Positions 1-9,640 are shown, counted from the first letter of the stretch. The stretch: 64,000 bases of DNA from Turritopsis dohrnii (GCA_027922465.2 BQMF02000014.1:744001-808000), one strand, 5' to 3'. Program-made: numbers and translations. Notes: a model not told the origin generated them from the sequence alone.

Positions 1-2637
1 TCCGGCCTGCATTGTAATGATGTTGTTGTTGTTAAAGGCTTGTCAGGTGTTGGAAAAAGCGAATTAATCCGGAAATATTGTCAAGAAAACAAAAAGCAAT
101 ATAACGACAATATTCTTTTTATAAATGCTGAATCTGAAGGAACGCTTGAAAACTTCTTCCTGAATTTCGCAAAATACGTTGGTCTTCTATCTCCCACTGA
201 CACTAAACAAACGGTTTCGATTGAGGTGCTGATTCCTCAAGTATATAACTATCTATCTACAAGACGTTGTTTGTTGGTTTTCGACAACGCAGACAAAAGC
301 AATGTGTTAGACGACTTCCTGCCAACAATGCCATCTAACAATCTCCGCAAGATCATTATAACGACACAACTTCAATTTTGGAAGAAAGATTTTAAACAAC
401 TTGAATTGATGCCGCTAGAAGTTAGTGAAGGATTGGAGTTTCTTACAAAAGAACTTGGTGATGGGTTTAACCTTGCAGATTCCGAACGTTTGATTACCGA
501 ACTCAGCTCGTTACCTATAGCCCTCCAACTCGCATCATCGTTTATTCAAAACACAAAAATGAGCATCCACAAGTTCTTGAAATACCACGAAGAGATGTTT
601 AATGAATTATGGTCTAGTATAGAACAGGGTGAAATGACTGGAAATGCGAAAACATTATTAACGACATGGAAAATGGCTTTCGATCACTTGAAGATAAACC
701 CTCTTTCCATCAAACTATTACGAATGTTCTCCCTGATGGATGGAACAACAATCGACGAAAACCTGCTGTTGTATATAGAAGGCGTGAATGAACTTCAACT
801 AAAAACCTCTCTTTTGCACCTAAAAAAATACTCTCTGATCAATCTTACGGATCAGTTTGCTGATGGGAGGAAAAGATCCATCGTGACAATCCATAACCTT
901 GTTCAGCAAATTACAAGAAAAAATTTAAGCAACGAAGAACAAAAGATTGTCATTAACGATTTCTTTCAAATGTGTGAAAAATATATCGAAACTATTGACA
1001 ACAAGAATCACCAGAATTTTGGTGACATCTGGATGTATCATGTTTTGAAATGTGTCGATCAGATTACCATAAAATTGGATTCTTCTCATTTAATCAATAA
1101 TGTCATAAATCATACAGTAACAGCAGCAATCAGTGGTGGAAAACTCAAATGTACTATCAATTTCATTCAAAACTGCAGAAACCTCTTTGCATATCAATGT
1201 GAAGAATTAACAATAACCGAAGCTCGTGTGTTATTGGCAAACGGTAAATACGATGAGGCAATCGAAATGTACAAGGACGTGTTGAATTCACGAGTATCAG
1301 TTCTTGGAATGGAGCACCCGAGTACGTTGGCTACAAAAAATGACTTGGCGTTTGCGTTGAGTAAGCAAGGAAAGTATGACGAGGCAGTCGAAATGTACAA
1401 GGACGTGTTGAATTCACGAGTATCAGTTCTTGGAATGGAGCACCCGAGTACGTTGGCTACAAAAAATAACTTGGCGTTTGCGTTGAGTAAGCAAGGAAAG
1501 TATGACGAGGCAGTCGAAGTGTACAAGGACGTGTTGAATTCACGAGTATCAGTTCTTGGAATGGAACACCCGAGTACGTTGAGTACGAAAGATAACTTGG
1601 TGTTTGCGTTGAGTAAGCAAGGAAAGTATGACGAGGCAGTCGAAATGTACAAGGACGTGTTGAATTCACGAGTATCAGTTCTTGGAATGGAGCACCCGAG
1701 TACGTTGGCTACAAAAAATAACTTGGCGTTTGCGTTGAGTAAGCAAGGAAAGTATGACGAGGCAGTCGAAGTGTACAAGGACGTGTTGAATTCACGAGTA
1801 TCAGTTCTTGGAATGGAACACCCGAGTACGTTGAGTACGAAAGATAACTTGGCGTTTGCGTTGAGTAAGCAAGGAAAGTATGACGAGGCAGTCGAAATGT
1901 ACAAGGACGTGTTGAATTCACGAGTATCAGTTCTTGGAATGGAGCACCCGAGTACGTTGAGTACGAAAGATAACTTGGCGTTTGCGTTGAGTATGCAAGG
2001 AAAATACGATGCGGCAATCGAAATGTACAAGGACGTGTTGAATTCACGAGTATCAGTTCTTGGAATGGAGCACCCGAGTACGTTGGCTACAAAAAATAAC
2101 TTGGCGTTTGCGTTGAGTAAGCAAGGAAAATACGATGCGGCAATCGAAATGTACAAGGACGTGTTGAATTCACGAGTATCAGTTCTTGGAATGGAGCACC
2201 CGAGTACGTTGGCTACAAAAAATAACTTGGCGTTTGCGTTGAGTAAGCAAGGAAAGTATGAGGAGGCAGTCGAAATGAACGAGTACATGTTGAATTCACG
2301 AATATCAGTTCTTGGAATGGAGCACCCGAGTACGTTGGGTACGAAAAATAACTTGGCGTTAGCGTTAAGTAACCAAGGAAAATACGATGCGACAATCGAA
2401 ATGTACAAGGACGTGTTGAATTCACGAGTTTCAGTTCTTGGAATGGAGCACCCGAGAACGTTGGCTACAAAACATAACTTGGCGTTAGCGTTAAGTAACC
2501 AAGGAAAATACGATGAGGCAATCGAAATGTACAAGGACGTGTTGAATTCACGAGTATCAGTTCTTGGAATGGAGCACCCGGATACGTTGGCTACAAAAAA
2601 TAAGTTGGCATCAACGTTAGATGATCAAGGCAAATAA
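1..2637 (+). CDS. NB-ARC / TPR (NLR-like) protein, 5' truncated
   Basis: The reading frame is already open at base 1, so the gene starts upstream; the first apparent start near base 40 is a TTG and is not a real start. A Walker A loop (GLSGVGKS) is encoded at about 37-60. It is followed by a Walker B-like stretch (LLVFDNAD), an ITTQ motif like RNBS-B, and an LPIALQLA motif like the plant/animal GLPLA box, so this is an NB-ARC STAND ATPase. After roughly 400 residues come 11 TPR units of 42 residues, each with the GKYDEA and MEHPSTL signatures of kinesin-light-chain-type TPRs. Such proteins are usually innate-immune or death-signalling receptors; that role is inferred. The frame ends at TAA 2635-2637, but more TPR units follow in the same frame. 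N-terminal effector domains lie outside the window. Confidence 0.88.
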   Translation, partial: SGLHCNDVVVVKGLSGVGKSELIRKYCQENKKQYNDNILFINAESEGTLENFFLNFAKYVGLLSPTDTKQTVSIEVLIPQVYNYLSTRRCLLVFDNADKSNVLDDFLPTMPSNNLRKIIITTQLQFWKKDFKQLELMPLEVSEGLEFLTKELGDGFNLADSERLITELSSLPIALQLASSFIQNTKMSIHKFLKYHEEMFNELWSSIEQGEMTGNAKTLLTTWKMAFDHLKINPLSIKLLRMFSLMDGTTIDENLLLYIEGVNELQLKTSLLHLKKYSLINLTDQFADGRKRSIVTIHNLVQQITRKNLSNEEQKIVINDFFQMCEKYIETIDNKNHQNFGDIWMYHVLKCVDQITIKLDSSHLINNVINHTVTAAISGGKLKCTINFIQNCRNLFAYQCEELTITEARVLLANGKYDEAIEMYKDVLNSRVSVLGMEHPSTLATKNDLAFALSKQGKYDEAVEMYKDVLNSRVSVLGMEHPSTLATKNNLAFALSKQGKYDEAVEVYKDVLNSRVSVLGMEHPSTLSTKDNLVFALSKQGKYDEAVEMYKDVLNSRVSVLGMEHPSTLATKNNLAFALSKQGKYDEAVEVYKDVLNSRVSVLGMEHPSTLSTKDNLAFALSKQGKYDEAVEMYKDVLNSRVSVLGMEHPSTLSTKDNLAFALSMQGKYDAAIEMYKDVLNSRVSVLGMEHPSTLATKNNLAFALSKQGKYDAAIEMYKDVLNSRVSVLGMEHPSTLATKNNLAFALSKQGKYEEAVEMNEYMLNSRISVLGMEHPSTLGTKNNLALALSNQGKYDATIEMYKDVLNSRVSVLGMEHPRTLATKHNLALALSNQGKYDEAIEMYKDVLNSRVSVLGMEHPDTLATKNKLASTLDDQGK

Positions 2638-3610
2638 GACGAGGCAGTCGAAATGTACAAGGACGTGTTGAATTCACGAATATCAGTTCTTGGAATGGAG
2701 CACCCGAGTACGTTGGGTACGAAAGATAACTTGGCGTTTGCGTTGAGTAAGCAAGGAAAGTATGAGGAGGCAGTCGAAATGTACAAGGACGTGTTGAATT
2801 CACGAGTATCAGTTCTTGGAATGGAGCACCCGAGTACGTTGGCTACAAAAAATAACTTGGCATCAACGTTAGATGATCAAGGCAAATATGAGGAGGCAGT
2901 CGAAATGTACAAGGACGTGTTGAATTCACGAGTATCAGTTCTTGGAATGGAGCACCCGAGTACGTTGAGTACGAAAGATAACTTGGTGTTTGCGTTGAGT
3001 ATGCAAGGAAAGTATGACGAGGCAGTCGAAATGTACAAGGACGTGTTGAATTCACGAGTATCAGTTCTTGGAATGGAGCACCCGAGTACGTTGAGTACGA
3101 AAGATAACTTGGCGTTTGCGTTGAGTAAGCAAGGAAAGTATGACGAGGCAGTCGAAATGTACAAGGACGTGTTGAATTCACGAGTATCAGTTCTTGGAAT
3201 GGAGCACCCGAGTACGTTGGGTACGAAAGATAACTTGGCGTTTGCGTTGAGTAAGCAAGGAAAGTATGAGGAGGCAGTCGAAATGTACAAGGACGTGTTG
3301 AATTCACGAGTATCAGTTCTTGGAATGGAGCACCCGAGTACGTTGGCTACAAAAAATGACTTGGCGTTTGCGTTGAGTAAGCAAGGAAAGTATGAGGAGG
3401 CAGTCGAAATGTACAAGGACGTGTTGAATTCACGAGTATCAGTTCTTGGAATGGAGCACCCGAGTACGTTGGCTACAAAAAATAACTTGGCATCAACGTT
3501 AGATGATCAAGGCAAATATGAGGATGCAGTCGAAATGTACAAGGACGTGTTGAATTCACGAGTATCAGTTCTTGGAATGGAGCACCCGAGTACGTTGGCT
3601 ACAAAACAAG
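1243..3610 (+). repeat. 19-copy 126-bp coding tandem repeat (TPR units)
   Basis: Nineteen nearly identical 126-bp units, each with an EcoRI site inside the core GTGTTGAATTCACGAGTATC. Differences cluster at a few positions (ATG/GTG, GCT/AGT/GGT, GAC/GAG), so variants are shared between non-adjacent units. This fits unequal exchange or gene conversion. The antisense strand and a second frame are also open across many units because of the repeat's composition. Confidence 0.95.
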
Positions 3611-3651
3611 TTGTATCAAATAAACGGGAGAGAAGTTGTAAGATATTGTAA
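2638..3651 (+). pseudogene. Continuation of the TPR array beyond an in-frame stop
   Basis: The same frame continues directly after TAA 2635-2637 with eight more 42-residue TPR units and ends at TAA 3649-3651 after a short unrelated tail (QVVSNKRERSCKIL). At sister junctions the codon is TAT (Tyr in GKY); here it is TAA, a single-base change. If the stop is real, the protein is 8 repeats shorter and this block is untranslated or belongs to a shorter product starting at an internal Met. If it is a sequencing or haplotype error, the array has 19 repeats. No separate promoter is visible. Confidence 0.7.
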
Positions 3652-3888
3652 CATATTATACATAACCATAAGTGTTGTTATGTTATCATTTAATCTTATA
3701 CGTACCTAGTTTAATTCGTTTCGAATATAAGTAAGTAAGTAACGGGAGTTTTTAGTCCTTGGGCTTCCATCCGTAATGGTTGGTTCTTCCACCCGCCGAC
3801 TTGCAACAAGTAGTTGACTTACCGCCAGAGATACTATAGCATTTCTCTAACTTGCCCTAAGGCCAGTGTGCAGTCAGTCGATGGCTCC
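3652..3888. other. 3' flank of the TPR gene
   Basis: No coding potential recognised. It includes a short GTAA-rich run near 3730-3742 and a GC-richer stretch (3748-3888) that could be part of a dispersed repeat. Confidence 0.3.
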
Positions 3889-3891
3889 TAA

Positions 3892-4397
3892 AGCCGGTTT
3901 TCCACTAGGCGTTTCAGAACGTGCTGAGCGAGGCGGCTATTGTTTTTAAGACAATGGCCCCTAATTAACCCGCTACGCGCGTTTTTATTCAATTTCCACT
4001 TGCAAAGATGAGTTGAAAAAGAGTGTTTAAAAGTATAAACAGAAAAATTGAAGATGAATACTATCATTATTATTATCAATTCATTTCAAGTTGGTTATTA
4101 GTATAAAAGCAACTAATAAAATGAAAATATAAACAAATGAAAAAAAATAAAAAAATTTAGTTTGATTGATAGTGAACTTTTTTCCCGATATTTTAGAATG
4201 AAACCATGCCTTAGAGAAAGTTTGTTTACATCACATGTTGCATTTTGATTGGTTCACGCCTTTAGAACGCGCGTTGAGTCGGATTGAAGACGACTTTTAA
4301 AAACGCGCTGACCGGACCGGTTTCAGCGGATTTCATACTGATAAAACAAAAGCCGCCTCGCTCAGCGCGTTCTAAAGCGCCTAGTGGAAAACCGGCT
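3892..4397. mobile_element. 506-bp MITE with about 47-bp TIRs and TAA target duplication
   Basis: The left end AGCCGGTTTTCCACTAGGCG is mirrored by the right end, and the inverted match extends about 47 bp with a few mismatches (through GCTGAGCGAGGCGGC). Direct TAA copies flank it at 3889-3891 and 4398-4400. A 3-bp TWA duplication is typical of PIF/Harbinger, so this is probably a non-autonomous Harbinger-type element. It has no ORF. Confidence 0.85.
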
Positions 4398-4410
4398 TAA
4401 TGAGCTGACA

Positions 4411-4522
4411 CGCTGCTTTTAAAGCGCATCGGAGTGGTGTATTGATATACCACATGACTGGACTCGAACACGGGTCGCAGCGGTCACACTCAATGGTACT
4501 AACCGCTACACCATCGCTGCAC
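4411..4522 (-). repeat. tRNA-derived SINE-like copy
   Basis: On the minus strand the sequence has a Pol III A-box-like GTAGCGGTTAGTACC and a B-box-like GTGTTCGAGTCC, followed by a tail with ACTCCGATGCGCTTT. A second copy with the same order and tail lies at 14040-14140. Acceptor-stem pairing is absent, so it is not a functional tRNA. Confidence 0.55.
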
Positions 4523-4865
4523 AAAGATTCGAATATCTCCTCTGACTATATTTATTGGACACTAACTACCTGTTGTAGCAAGATTTTCATCTTTCTTGTT
4601 TATGTTCGTCTGGGGAGAAGTGATTTGATATTCTTATCTGCAAAAGAAACTATTTCAAAGTTGGCAATCTCTATGGTGGTAAATTGTTGGAAATTTCGTA
4701 GAAATTTACAAATTCTGATGGAATTTGCATTCTTCAATTTTTTTATGAACATCATTGATATATAAATCATTGTTAGTATATGGAGTACTATTTTTAATGA
4801 GAACCTTCAGTTACATGTTTACAATTTGACCCGTGCCTGCTCATTTACATCATTTGCAATCATTT

Positions 4866-4975
4866 GGATACGGTGATATTCAAAATAATTATTACATCAA
4901 TAGAAAGCACTTTTCAACATCTTTCAACTTGTATGTTTTTGCGAAAAATGAAACCGTGATTTTTGAAAAAATATA
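4866..4975. repeat. Dispersed AT-rich repeat, copy 1
   Basis: Shares a series of matching blocks with 57205-57320, for example TTCAAAATAAT, TTACATCAAT and GAAAGC followed by TTTTCAA, then GTGAAAAATGA-like text. Function unknown. Confidence 0.5.
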
Positions 4976-5295
4976 TATATACCGTAGTGGTTATGATTAT
5001 GGTTAACCAGTCGAATAAGCCTTCAACCTTCAGAAACGGGCACTAATTCAAATTTTCAGCGAGGTTGAATGGACGACACAGTTTGTTGTTAGTTTTCATT
5101 CTCAATCACATTGGTGAATAGCAATGAATACGATCCAATTATTACCAGGTAATACGAACGCTAGGCAGAATATAACAGTCGTTGTAACCTTCATGCCGAC
5201 TTTGATTGAGATGATGTGGATTATAACTGTGAGTATTACTATAGCCCATGTGAAGAAAATGATGAGAAGTGTCGACTGATGTGTGATTTGTGATT

Positions 5296-5417
5296 TCAAT
5301 CTCATGGTTTACCCACTATTTGTTTGATAGAGAAATATACGCTAATAATGAAGGCTCGTTTCCTGACTCTGAACCAGTTTTAAATGGATTTCCACAAGGC
5401 TCAATTTATGGGCACTT
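5296..5417 (+). pseudogene. LINE reverse-transcriptase fragment
   Basis: The plus frame encodes a short piece ending in an FPQGSIYG motif, the counterpart of the VPQGSILGPL box of APE-type LINE reverse transcriptases. It is preceded by a WFTHYLFDRE segment that matches the region just upstream of that box. Only about 40 residues remain, and it is cut by the Harbinger insertion at 5421. Confidence 0.55.
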
Positions 5418-5513
5418 TAAAGGCCGGGGCAAACCAGTCCAACATTTCATCCAACATCATTCTCCCATGTTGGATGAAAAACTCAATGTTGGATGAAGTA
5501 AAATTTTCGGTTT

Positions 5514-6002
5514 GTGGGGCTTCTTTTATCCAACAATCGAACGTTTGAAAATCTTCGTCGTGCCATTCATTCTTTCAAAAACAAAATGGCGGACGAGAAG
5601 AGGTCTGCAGTGCTTGTACTGTTGTTGAATGAGCTCATCGATTCAGATGATGAAAAACCAACACGCGGGAAAACTAGAGAATGGATTAAAAGGAGAGAGC
5701 AAAATGGATACTTCAATAACATCATAAAGGAGTTGAGAATCGAAGACAGACTTGGGTTCAGGGAAATGTTTAGAATGGACGTAGGAGACTTCGAGTTCAT
5801 ACTGAATGAGATATCTCATTTAATTACACCTGGTCAAATGCATAACTGTGGTGGTCACAGACCAATCATGCCCGAAGAACGACTTGCTCTTACACTACGT
5901 TTTCTCGCAACTGGAGAATCCTTTCAATCTCTTCACTTTCAATTTAGAATTGCTTTGAACGCGATTTCGTATATCATATTATATCAGTGTCCCTGCTTTT
6001 AG
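5514..6002 (+). pseudogene. Harbinger transposase, N-terminal part only
   Basis: The likely start is Met at 5586 (MADEKRS...). The sequence contains the Harbinger-type N-terminal signature REMFRMDVGDFEFIL followed by a HRPIMPEERLALTLRFLATG stretch, then stops within LQFRIALNAISY-like text. The DDE catalytic residues lie further C-terminal in this family and are missing, so it cannot be an active nuclease. The reading frame ends inside sequence that belongs to the 3' end of the opposite-strand MADF ORF, which marks a deletion junction near 5985. Confidence 0.8.
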
Positions 6003-6483
6003 ATGATTTAATGACAGGTACTAAAAATAAAAGGCTTTGATAGTAAACCCAGCCTGGAACATAGAGCTCGTCTGTACTCTGTCCACTCTTGGTCTTATTG
6101 ACTTTCGCTAATTCTCTTCCAAATTGTGCCCTAATACCATTTATTTTCGTTTTCAGCGATTCAATGGGTACATCCAAAGCACTTGCGATCTCCGTATAAG
6201 CAATTTCTCGTACATCCAGTTTCGAATACTGCTTGTCAAGAACGTCCCATAAACAAGGCCTTTCTTCTAGCATTTCTATAAGGAGGGAGATTTGATCATC
6301 TGTCCAATCTTTCGCTCCTTTTTTCTCTTTCTTGTCGTCCTTGGTTGCTTTCTTTTTAGGGGCAGAACTAGCTTCTTTTCCTTCCTTTGGGTCTTTCTTC
6401 TCTTCGATAACCTTGTCTTTTTCTTTCATATATTCTTGAAAATGTTTTCCTTTAACATAGTTATCTTCTTCGCTAGACGACAT
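5974..6483 (-). CDS. MADF (Myb/SANT-like) protein of the Harbinger element
   Basis: A 169-codon ORF starting at ATG 6483. A lysine/glutamate-rich N-terminus of about 55 residues is followed by a MADF domain: LIEMLEERPCLWD, a Tyr-containing helix, REIAYTEIASAL, LKTKINGIRAQFGREL and a WVYYQSLLFL end. In PIF/Harbinger elements this second protein binds DNA and brings transposase to the nucleus and the element ends. It is short of the full family length at the C-terminus and ends near the deletion junction. It is intact as a domain, but its partner transposase here is broken. Confidence 0.75.
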   Translation of the reverse strand: MSSSEEDNYVKGKHFQEYMKEKDKVIEEKKDPKEGKEASSAPKKKATKDDKKEKKGAKDWTDDQISLLIEMLEERPCLWDVLDKQYSKLDVREIAYTEIASALDVPIESLKTKINGIRAQFGRELAKVNKTKSGQSTDELYVPGWVYYQSLLFLVPVIKSSKSRDTDII

Positions 6484-6913
6484 TTTTGTATCACTATGCC
6501 CTGCTCTGCCCGAAATTGCAAAGGAATGTTTTTATTGACGAATTCAATTTGTAAACATTCGATTTAAAAATTAGAATATTTTCGAACGTTTTTTGGAACG
6601 TTTCAAGGTTCGAATATCAAAAAGCGTGTATACACGTTTTTTTTTTTATAAGAAACTAGGTGAAGGGGCTAGTTCTAAAAGTTTCTTAATTTTGGTAAAA
6701 ATTTTGGTGTTTTTAGTTCCAAAAGTTTCTTATTCAGTTTCTAATTATTTTTTATAAAAATTTTCATCCAATGAGTGATATAGTTCTAAATATTTCTTAA
6801 TTTCTTAATTTTGAACATGAACAGAAAAACTTAACAAATATCGACTAATACAGTAGTCATATGTATGAACACAACACGAAATCTCAACAAATATCAACTA
6901 TACAGTAAAAGAA

Positions 6914-7668
6914 ATACCTTATCGGGGAAAAAAAAGTCGGGATTTATTTTAGTCGGGGAAAATTTTGGTCGGGGAAAAATTTAGTCACCTCGAGAAATTT
7001 TAGTCACTTTTCCCCGACCAAAATTTCGAAATTAGTCGCTTTTCCCCGACTAAAATTTCGAAATTAGTTGCTTTTCCCCGACTAAAATTTGCAATACAAG
7101 TAGAAAATGGAACACAATTTTTGTCGACACCTTCAATTTGAACTAAAAATTATATTACAAAATAACTAATTAAGAGTTCAATCTAATACAATAACAGTTT
7201 TTGAGGTTTGATCGTCATTATTTTCATCACTGGCATCCATATTGCTTTCACAAACATCAATTATATCTTCACTGACATCCATTTTATTTTCACCACTGAC
7301 ATCAATTTTGTTTCCCTTAATCGTAACAGAAAAATCTGTATCGTCCTCATTGACTGATTCAACTTCATTCGATTCCCCTTCCTTTGCTTGACCGTCATAA
7401 TTCCAGTCGAAAATCGATAGATAGACTCTACTTGAGATTATCAAAAATCGGGGAAAAGTTTCGGTCGGGGACAAAAAAATCGGGGAAATGTTTTGGGCGG
7501 CGGGAGTAAAAAAACCGGGGAAAATTTTTGGACGGGGAAATGAAAAATCGGGTGAAATTTTTGGACGGGTGTTGAAAAGTCGGGGGAAAATTTGGTCGGG
7601 GAAAATTTTAGTCACTAGCCCAAAAAATTAGTCACTTACCCCCGACATATTTTTCCCCGATAAGGTAT
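6914..7668. mobile_element. Innermost element with GTCGGGGAAA sub-terminal arrays
   Basis: The inverted ends are ATACCTTATCGGGGAAAA and its complement (TTTTCCCCGATAAGGTAT). Both ends carry several GTCGGGGAAAA copies alternating with the complement TTTTCCCCGAC, so each end can fold into multiple hairpins. A shorter relative occurs at 59127-59263. It is nested inside the 6626-7854 element. Confidence 0.75.
7178..7430 (-). pseudogene. Acidic coding-like block inside the GTCGGGGAAA element
   Basis: Between the repeat-rich ends the minus strand has an open stretch of about 80 codons rich in Asp, Glu, Ser and Asn, with repeated (K/N)(I/M)DVS motifs and a stop at 7178-7180. Its composition resembles a real protein tail, not the element's simple repeats. 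A splice-acceptor-like TCAAGTAG lies just upstream. It may be a captured host exon or the remnant of the element's own protein; no family recognised. Confidence 0.3.
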
Positions 7669-8113
7669 AATAAAAGATATAAACGATGATGGCTTACAGC
7701 TTTTGCCACGGAAAAAGAAATATAAGTATGTGTGAAAAAGTTTCTTATTTGAAAAAATAGTCATGTAATGTAGTTCTAAAAGTTTCTTAATTTTTCGAGA
7801 TTCTACATGTACGTTTCTTATAAACTGGTTTCTTATAAAAAAAAAACGTGTATGTTGGACGAAAAAACCACCAAACCAGTCCAACATGAAAAATGACGCT
7901 TTTCGATTAAAGACCTTCTTTGATCTTGCCGAAATTGTTGGATGAAATGTTTGATAGCGAACAAACTTCATCCAACATCATCCAACACAATTTTTTTCTT
8001 CTTTTTTCAAATTTTCAAAATTTTGAAGATGTGCAAACCAGTCCAACATTTCATCCAACATCACGAAAATTCGATGTTGGATGAAATGTTGGACTGGTTT
8101 GCCCCGGCCTTAA

Positions 8114-8290
8114 TATGTGCGTCTACCATACATAAATTTATAGGAAAACTTCAATATATGCTTCTTCCATACAAAAATGAATGGGGACACTGCAATATGT
8201 GCGTCTTCCATACAAAGCTTTATGGGGGACACTACCATATGTGCGTCTTCCATACACAGCTTTATGGGGACACTGCAATATTATGTACAT
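8114..8290. repeat. Degenerate tandem repeat of about 45-50 bp
   Basis: Units share GGGGACACTGCAATATGTGCG and TCTTCCATACAAAGCTTTATG. The text just left of the Harbinger insertion (TTTATGGGCACTT) belongs to the same array, so the transposon landed inside it. Confidence 0.7.
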
Positions 8291-9289
8291 CGGGGAAGAG
8301 GAGGAGGAAGATATATGTATCTTACGTAATTCTTTACCATTTCCACCAGCAATGGCAAAGGCAAATACACCTGTTGATATTTACTTATTGTGATTGTATC
8401 ATTTATGGTTCACAAAAATCCATATGAACAAGTGTGGAACTTTTCGAGTTTTTAAAATTTCTATTCTTCATCAACAAAAAATTTGTTTTTCAATAAAATC
8501 GTCGTAAGCCTCCGTAAGGCTCAAGAAGAAGAAGAAAATGATGTCTTCCGCGTACAATAGAGAATAAATGAAAAATGATGATCTATTTCCGAACATTCAA
8601 AAATTATATCGTATTTTTCATTGCAACAAATTATATGTGAATGAAAATCTCCTTCAGACATTTTTTTTTTTCATAAGAACTTAAGGTGTTACGACAAAAA
8701 CTGCGTACAAGCTTTAAGGAAGAAATTTCATGACATAAGATTGTAGTGGTACCGCATAATTTGTCAACCATGATAAAAACAACTCCTTCGTTATATTATT
8801 TAAATAGATATCTCCTGGCTCGTTGACTCTTTTCTCGTGATGAGATGAGTTGATTCCTGGTGAGGCATAATACTTACGTTGCTTCGATTATACTTTTTTC
8901 ATGCTAACAAACGGCTGGTCTCTTTACAAAACGTTGTCCTACCATGATCTTAAGATGTTAGACAAAACAGGTTTCTTATGCATATGATAAAAGAAACCGT
9001 TGAAATAAAATCCAGTGAATGGTGTATGATTTGCCCCACAATACAAATCGTATGTATCACACATTAATACACAAATGTCCCTATAAAAATATGCAGACAC
9101 ACACACACAAAAACTTATGGGGTCACCCCTTGAAACCTCGTTTTTGAAGTAAGATCCAGAAAAGCATGGCATAATATAAGAAGTGTTTTATGGGACATAC
9201 AATATTACCCCCACAATACAAAATGTCCCCTCGATGTCCAACATATGCCCGCCAGTGTCCTATAATGCAGGAGATGTGACCACACCCTA
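8291..9289. other. Intergenic, no gene recognised
   Basis: AT-rich sequence with a GAA run near 8523-8540 and a CA run near 9098-9110. Open frames here are short and lack coding features. Confidence 0.4.
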
Positions 9290-9640
9290 ATACCAAATAC
9301 ATTCCGCTCAGACTCAGTAACACCATAAACATACACTCCCTATAAACTCCCTTATACCACATACATACACTCCGCTTTAACTCCCTAATATCACAAACAT
9401 ACGTTCCGCTTAGTCTCAGCAATACCATACACACACACTCCACCTAAACTCCCTAATACTTTACACACACACTCCACCTAAACTCCCTAATACTTTACAC
9501 ACACACTCCACCTAAACTCCCTAATACCATACACACACACTCCACCTAAACTCCCTAATACTTTACACATACACTCCGCTTAAACTCCCTAATACCATAC
9601 ACATACACTCCGCTTAAACTCCCTAATACCACACACTTCT
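9290..9640. repeat. Minisatellite, units of about 30 bp
   Basis: Irregular units built on ACTCCACCTAAACTCCCTAA plus TACTTTACACACACA or TACCATACACA. About ten copies, with variants ACTCCGCTTAAACTCCC. Open frames across it are a product of the repeat. Confidence 0.85.

Larger units (their letters stand above)
6626..7854. mobile_element. Nested element with ACACG...TTTATAAGAAAC inverted ends
   Basis: The left end (ACACG, T-run, ATAAGAAAC) is mirrored by GTTTCTTAT, A-run, CGTGT at the right. Sub-terminal copies of TTTCTTAAT/TTTCTTATAA recur inside both ends. It sits inside the Harbinger element: Harbinger-type sub-terminal text with GTTGGATGAAATG resumes after 7855. Related elements with TTGCTTATAA in place of TTTCTTATAA lie at 28131, 29540, 53419 and 61965. 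Confidence 0.65.
5421..8110. mobile_element. PIF/Harbinger DNA transposon, internally deleted and carrying nested insertions
   Basis: The left end AGGCCGGGGCAAACCAGTCC is mirrored exactly at the right end (8074-8110), and the inverted match extends into ATTTCATCCAACAT. The target duplication TAA is present at 5418-5420 and 8111-8113, the family's usual TWA. Two divergently placed ORFs typical of Harbinger lie inside: a transposase fragment on plus and a MADF/Myb-like protein on minus. They converge and overlap at 5974-6002, so the transposase C-terminal half has been deleted. A second element is nested at 6626-7854. Confidence 0.92.

Noticed and set aside
40..42. Start codon at the beginning of the NB-ARC frame
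   Set aside because: It is TTG and the frame is open to base 1; the true start lies outside.
1194..2534. 446-codon antisense open frame over the TPR array, and several 70-150 codon frames
   Set aside because: They follow the 126-bp repeat exactly and are a product of its composition; no independent features.
4411..4522. Functional tRNA gene
   Set aside because: A- and B-box-like motifs only; no acceptor or anticodon pairing. The same applies to 14040, 44407 and 62535.
9123..9443. Cysteine/glycine-rich minus frame
   Set aside because: Derived from minisatellite and CA-rich sequence.
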